64,000 nt of DNA, taken from Ceratopteris richardii. Lineage: Eukaryota > Streptophyta > Polypodiopsida > Polypodiales > Pteridaceae. The notes beneath the pieces are model-generated. The model was not told where the DNA came from. It worked only from the letters and a program-made list of their open reading frames with translations, and ran no database searches. Location of the stretch: contig CM035408.1 in NCBI GenBank assembly GCA_020310875.1, positions 145,132,407-145,196,406 on the forward strand, written 5' to 3'. A program made the translations under genes and the position numbers. Within the stretch, counting starts at the first letter, position 1, and the number at the start of each line of letters is the position of its first letter. Positions 61,545 through 64,000 of this stretch are shown in pieces.

Positions 61545-62719
61545 AATTTATATCTGTAAACCATCACTTAAATTATTTGCAAATTATGGCGCATGTCCCT
61601 GAAGTAGGAGAACCCTTGGAGTTAGGGCTCTCTCTCTCACACACACACACACAGAGTGTACTTTCTTCTCTCTTTATACACAGAGTGTACTTTCTTCTCT
61701 CTCTTTCCCCTCTGGGTCTTCTGTCTACTCCGGCTGCTTCGCTTCTTTCTTGAACTGGATCCAGCAGCGCGCAGCATCATACCACGGAAGGCCTATTGGA
61801 ACTCGTTACTCTACTCAAACACTTCTACATAGTCTCGAAATTCAAAGTCTTCTAGAATTGCATCCATCATGCCAACCAAAGGCCTTTTAGAATTCCACTC
61901 AAAAGGCTGCTTCCTAGTACCCGAAGTCAAAAACTCGCCTAGCATCGCACTTATCTGTGGTAAGCCGACCCGTTGGAAGCTCGATTGCGCACATACGTGA
62001 ACAGCACCTCCGAGTAACTACAGAAAGACATGACCATCTATCAAGCTTTTAAGTGAGCGTATCAGTTGCTGATGTATTCAAAACTATCTAATCAAGAAAG
62101 AGATGCCAAGGAGTAAGCCCTTGCAGATGCAAGTGTTCCTTCCGCCAGTTCAACTAATCTAGTAAATAAAAACAAAAACTTGGAAATGCGCATGGCTTCT
62201 TTTACAGAAAACAAGAAGCAGACAACACTCTGCTTGATATCGACGTCAAAGAGTGATGAGAAGTGTGAGAGGTGCAAGGTTTGGGATTGCGAGCCCCTGC
62301 TAGTGAAGATGCTGAAAGGAAAAGCTACCTATTTGATCCGATTGTTGATAAATTCTGTATGATATTGATCTCCATAGGCGCATGGATCCCGCCATAGCCT
62401 CCATCATCACGGATCTGCAGTTTTTGTCCAAAATGTGGTTAGCTGTGTAGCTGCTCTCTGTTTCGATGTCAAACACCGTGAGTATTTGTGTAGCTGTTCT
62501 CTGTAATGCGCGCATGGCTTTCGAGGATAAATAACCTGACAATTGTTGGTTGCCTTCTGAAGCTAACCGTAGGTGGAGAGACAATGGATAGTAGCTACCA
62601 TATAGCTCTTGGTTTCTGGTACGCAACTACTCAGAGATGGTGAAGATGTGGCGCTCCTGGTTCGGGCTTACTCTTACTGTATTTACTCTGTTTTTGCACG
62701 ATGATAAGACATGGATGTC
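61545..62719. other. no recognised gene; small tandem duplication
   Basis: A duplicated 27-base phrase (acacagagtgtactttcttc...) at 61649-61675 and 61677-61704 follows a (CT)n/(CA)n stretch. Short open stretches near 62092-62626 show no recognised domain. The pyrimidine-rich sequence around 61680-61740 resembles a plant 5' UTR, but no start or coding exon could be linked to it. Confidence 0.4.
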
Positions 62720-63430
62720 ATACCTTTAAGTGACACAGGTGTCACTTTGTGTTGGACCAACTGTGGGTCGCCCTCGCCCCGCTGCCATGGATCTTTCTCT
62801 CCCCTCCTTCTTGGCAGACTGCGCTAGGCATGGTCCTTTGTGTATTGTGTAGGCAGCTGATATGACTTTTACTTTCCCCAGGAAGCGCCCGCCTTACTAT
62901 GCCAAATTGCCAATGCCTTGCTACAGAGCTGTTATGGCTTCCTCGAACGGCCCTCCATAGCTCTGTAGTCTGTTTTTCCTCTCACAGGCTCTAAGTTCAT
63001 TTGTCCACACGACATATACCTTTCAGTAAAATAGCTCTAAGTCCGAGTTGTATATGTACTGTACTACTGTAGTCAGGCAGCCGCTACGGCTGTTATGTTC
63101 GCCACCTTGACTGAATGCGCCAGCCATAAACCTTCGTCTTGCCTCCTTGGTCGAGTGCGCCAGCTAGGTCTCTTACTCTGCCTGTTCAGTAGACCTTCTT
63201 GAGTGGTCCTTCTTTCCCACCTGCCTCTCCTACGTTCGAAGTTCCTGAGTAAATAGGGCATACACATTTTAGTGATATAGGTCTAACTCTGTACTCGGCA
63301 TCGCTGTAGGTGTACTGCAGCTATGGCCGTTGTTTTTGCCTCGACAGAATGCGCCAGCACGTCCTTGCTCTTGTCTCCTTAGCAGACTGCAGTAGCTACG
63401 GTTCTCACCATTGCCTGTTGAAAAAATAGA
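62720..63430. repeat. diverged tandem repeat, about three units
   Basis: Units begin near 62723 (ctttaagtgacacaggtgtc), 63020 (ctttcagtaaaatagctcta) and 63272 (ttttagtgatataggtctaa). Each continues through a phrase like cttgcctccttgg, (c/g)agtgcgccagct, then ctctgcctgtt. The period is about 250-300 bases, and units 2 and 3 are the more similar pair. No coding signal; nature unknown. Confidence 0.6.
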
Positions 63431-64000
63431 TATATGCCTACTGCTTTTTGGAGTGGGGCTGCTCTATGTTAGCTTCGACTTTGTGCTTGAATTTTTCCAT
63501 GTATTGTGTTTTGTAGTTCCGTTCAACTAGAAAGATGTGATGAAGATGGTTGCTACGGGACATCAAGAAGAAAATCAATATGGTATGAATGAAATATGGA
63601 AGTATTAAGGATAAGGAGGAGATCAACAGATATTCTATGAAAAAGAGATGGATTTAAAGATGTATCTTGTTGACCACACGAGAGAGAGAGAGAGAGAGAT
63701 TTTCCTAAGCTTTGGAATGGTAGTGTAAGTCTTTCTCTTTTCTTTTCGTTTGGATTCATTTGGAAAAATCAAGTGAATAAGCGATATTTGTAAGTATATG
63801 ACAAATGACTATCCCTCATCAGTAGGTTGTATTGCATATTTGTAAGAGCCCATTATGAGGCGAAGCCAATCGTCCATTATTCTATAGCTCCATTACCCTA
63901 CTGCTCGGAATCTTAGCTTACATGCTAGGTGAAGGTTGTATTCATTAACAGATATGCCTCTTAGAGCGATGCTTAAAAAGGCATCATTTCACTGCAAAAT
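63431..64000. other. no recognised gene; short (GA)n
   Basis: (GA)n at 63679-63699. Otherwise AT-rich with no recognisable gene or element end. Confidence 0.4.

Overview
The window is repeat-dominated nuclear DNA from a land plant with a large genome. This rests on several signs: LINE ORF1 of the plant DUF4283 type, Copia and Gypsy elements primed by initiator-Met tRNA, short TTTAGGG-like stretches, tRNA-derived SINEs, and one host gene with a C-terminal signature I recall only from land plants. The species cannot be fixed; a fern, lycophyte or gymnosperm is as possible as an angiosperm.

Layout. 1-1127: 3' part of a LINE (minus). 2496-4003: the only convincing host gene (minus), a gar2-related plant protein whose last intron and terminal exon can be read directly. 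5299-5370: long (GA)n. About 6.6-11.95 kb: a nearly full-length but decayed LINE (plus). 12126-17134: Copia-1 with both LTRs. 17443-17692: first copy of a tRNA-derived SINE. 19319-28196: a nested stack in which a minus-strand Copia (Copia-B, 19350-25312) sits inside the reverse-transcriptase region of a plus-strand Copia (Copia-A), whose 3' LTR in turn abuts the integrase region of another copy (Copia-C). A 5S-rRNA-like segment lies in the leader of Copia-B. 28739-29060: an isolated Copia 5' end. 31762-33709: a possible CACTA-like terminus followed by three tandem exon-like cassettes set in microsatellite. 35584-37706: part of a Gypsy element, joined to a run of four same-strand Copia copies (37707-53863), one with a probable solo LTR in its 3' LTR. 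54054-58003: an internally deleted minus-strand Copia with a perfect 5-bp target duplication. 61241-61529: a second, better preserved copy of the same SINE family, reversed. 62720-63430: diverged tandem repeats.

Interactions. Almost all coding capacity belongs to dead retroelements. All LTR elements are broken, and LTR pairs differ by roughly 9-14% as counted by eye, so the stack is old. The most useful leads are the SINE family (two copies in opposite orientation, one with a clean 15-bp target duplication), the tandem exon-cassette array, the 5S-like segment, and the host gene.
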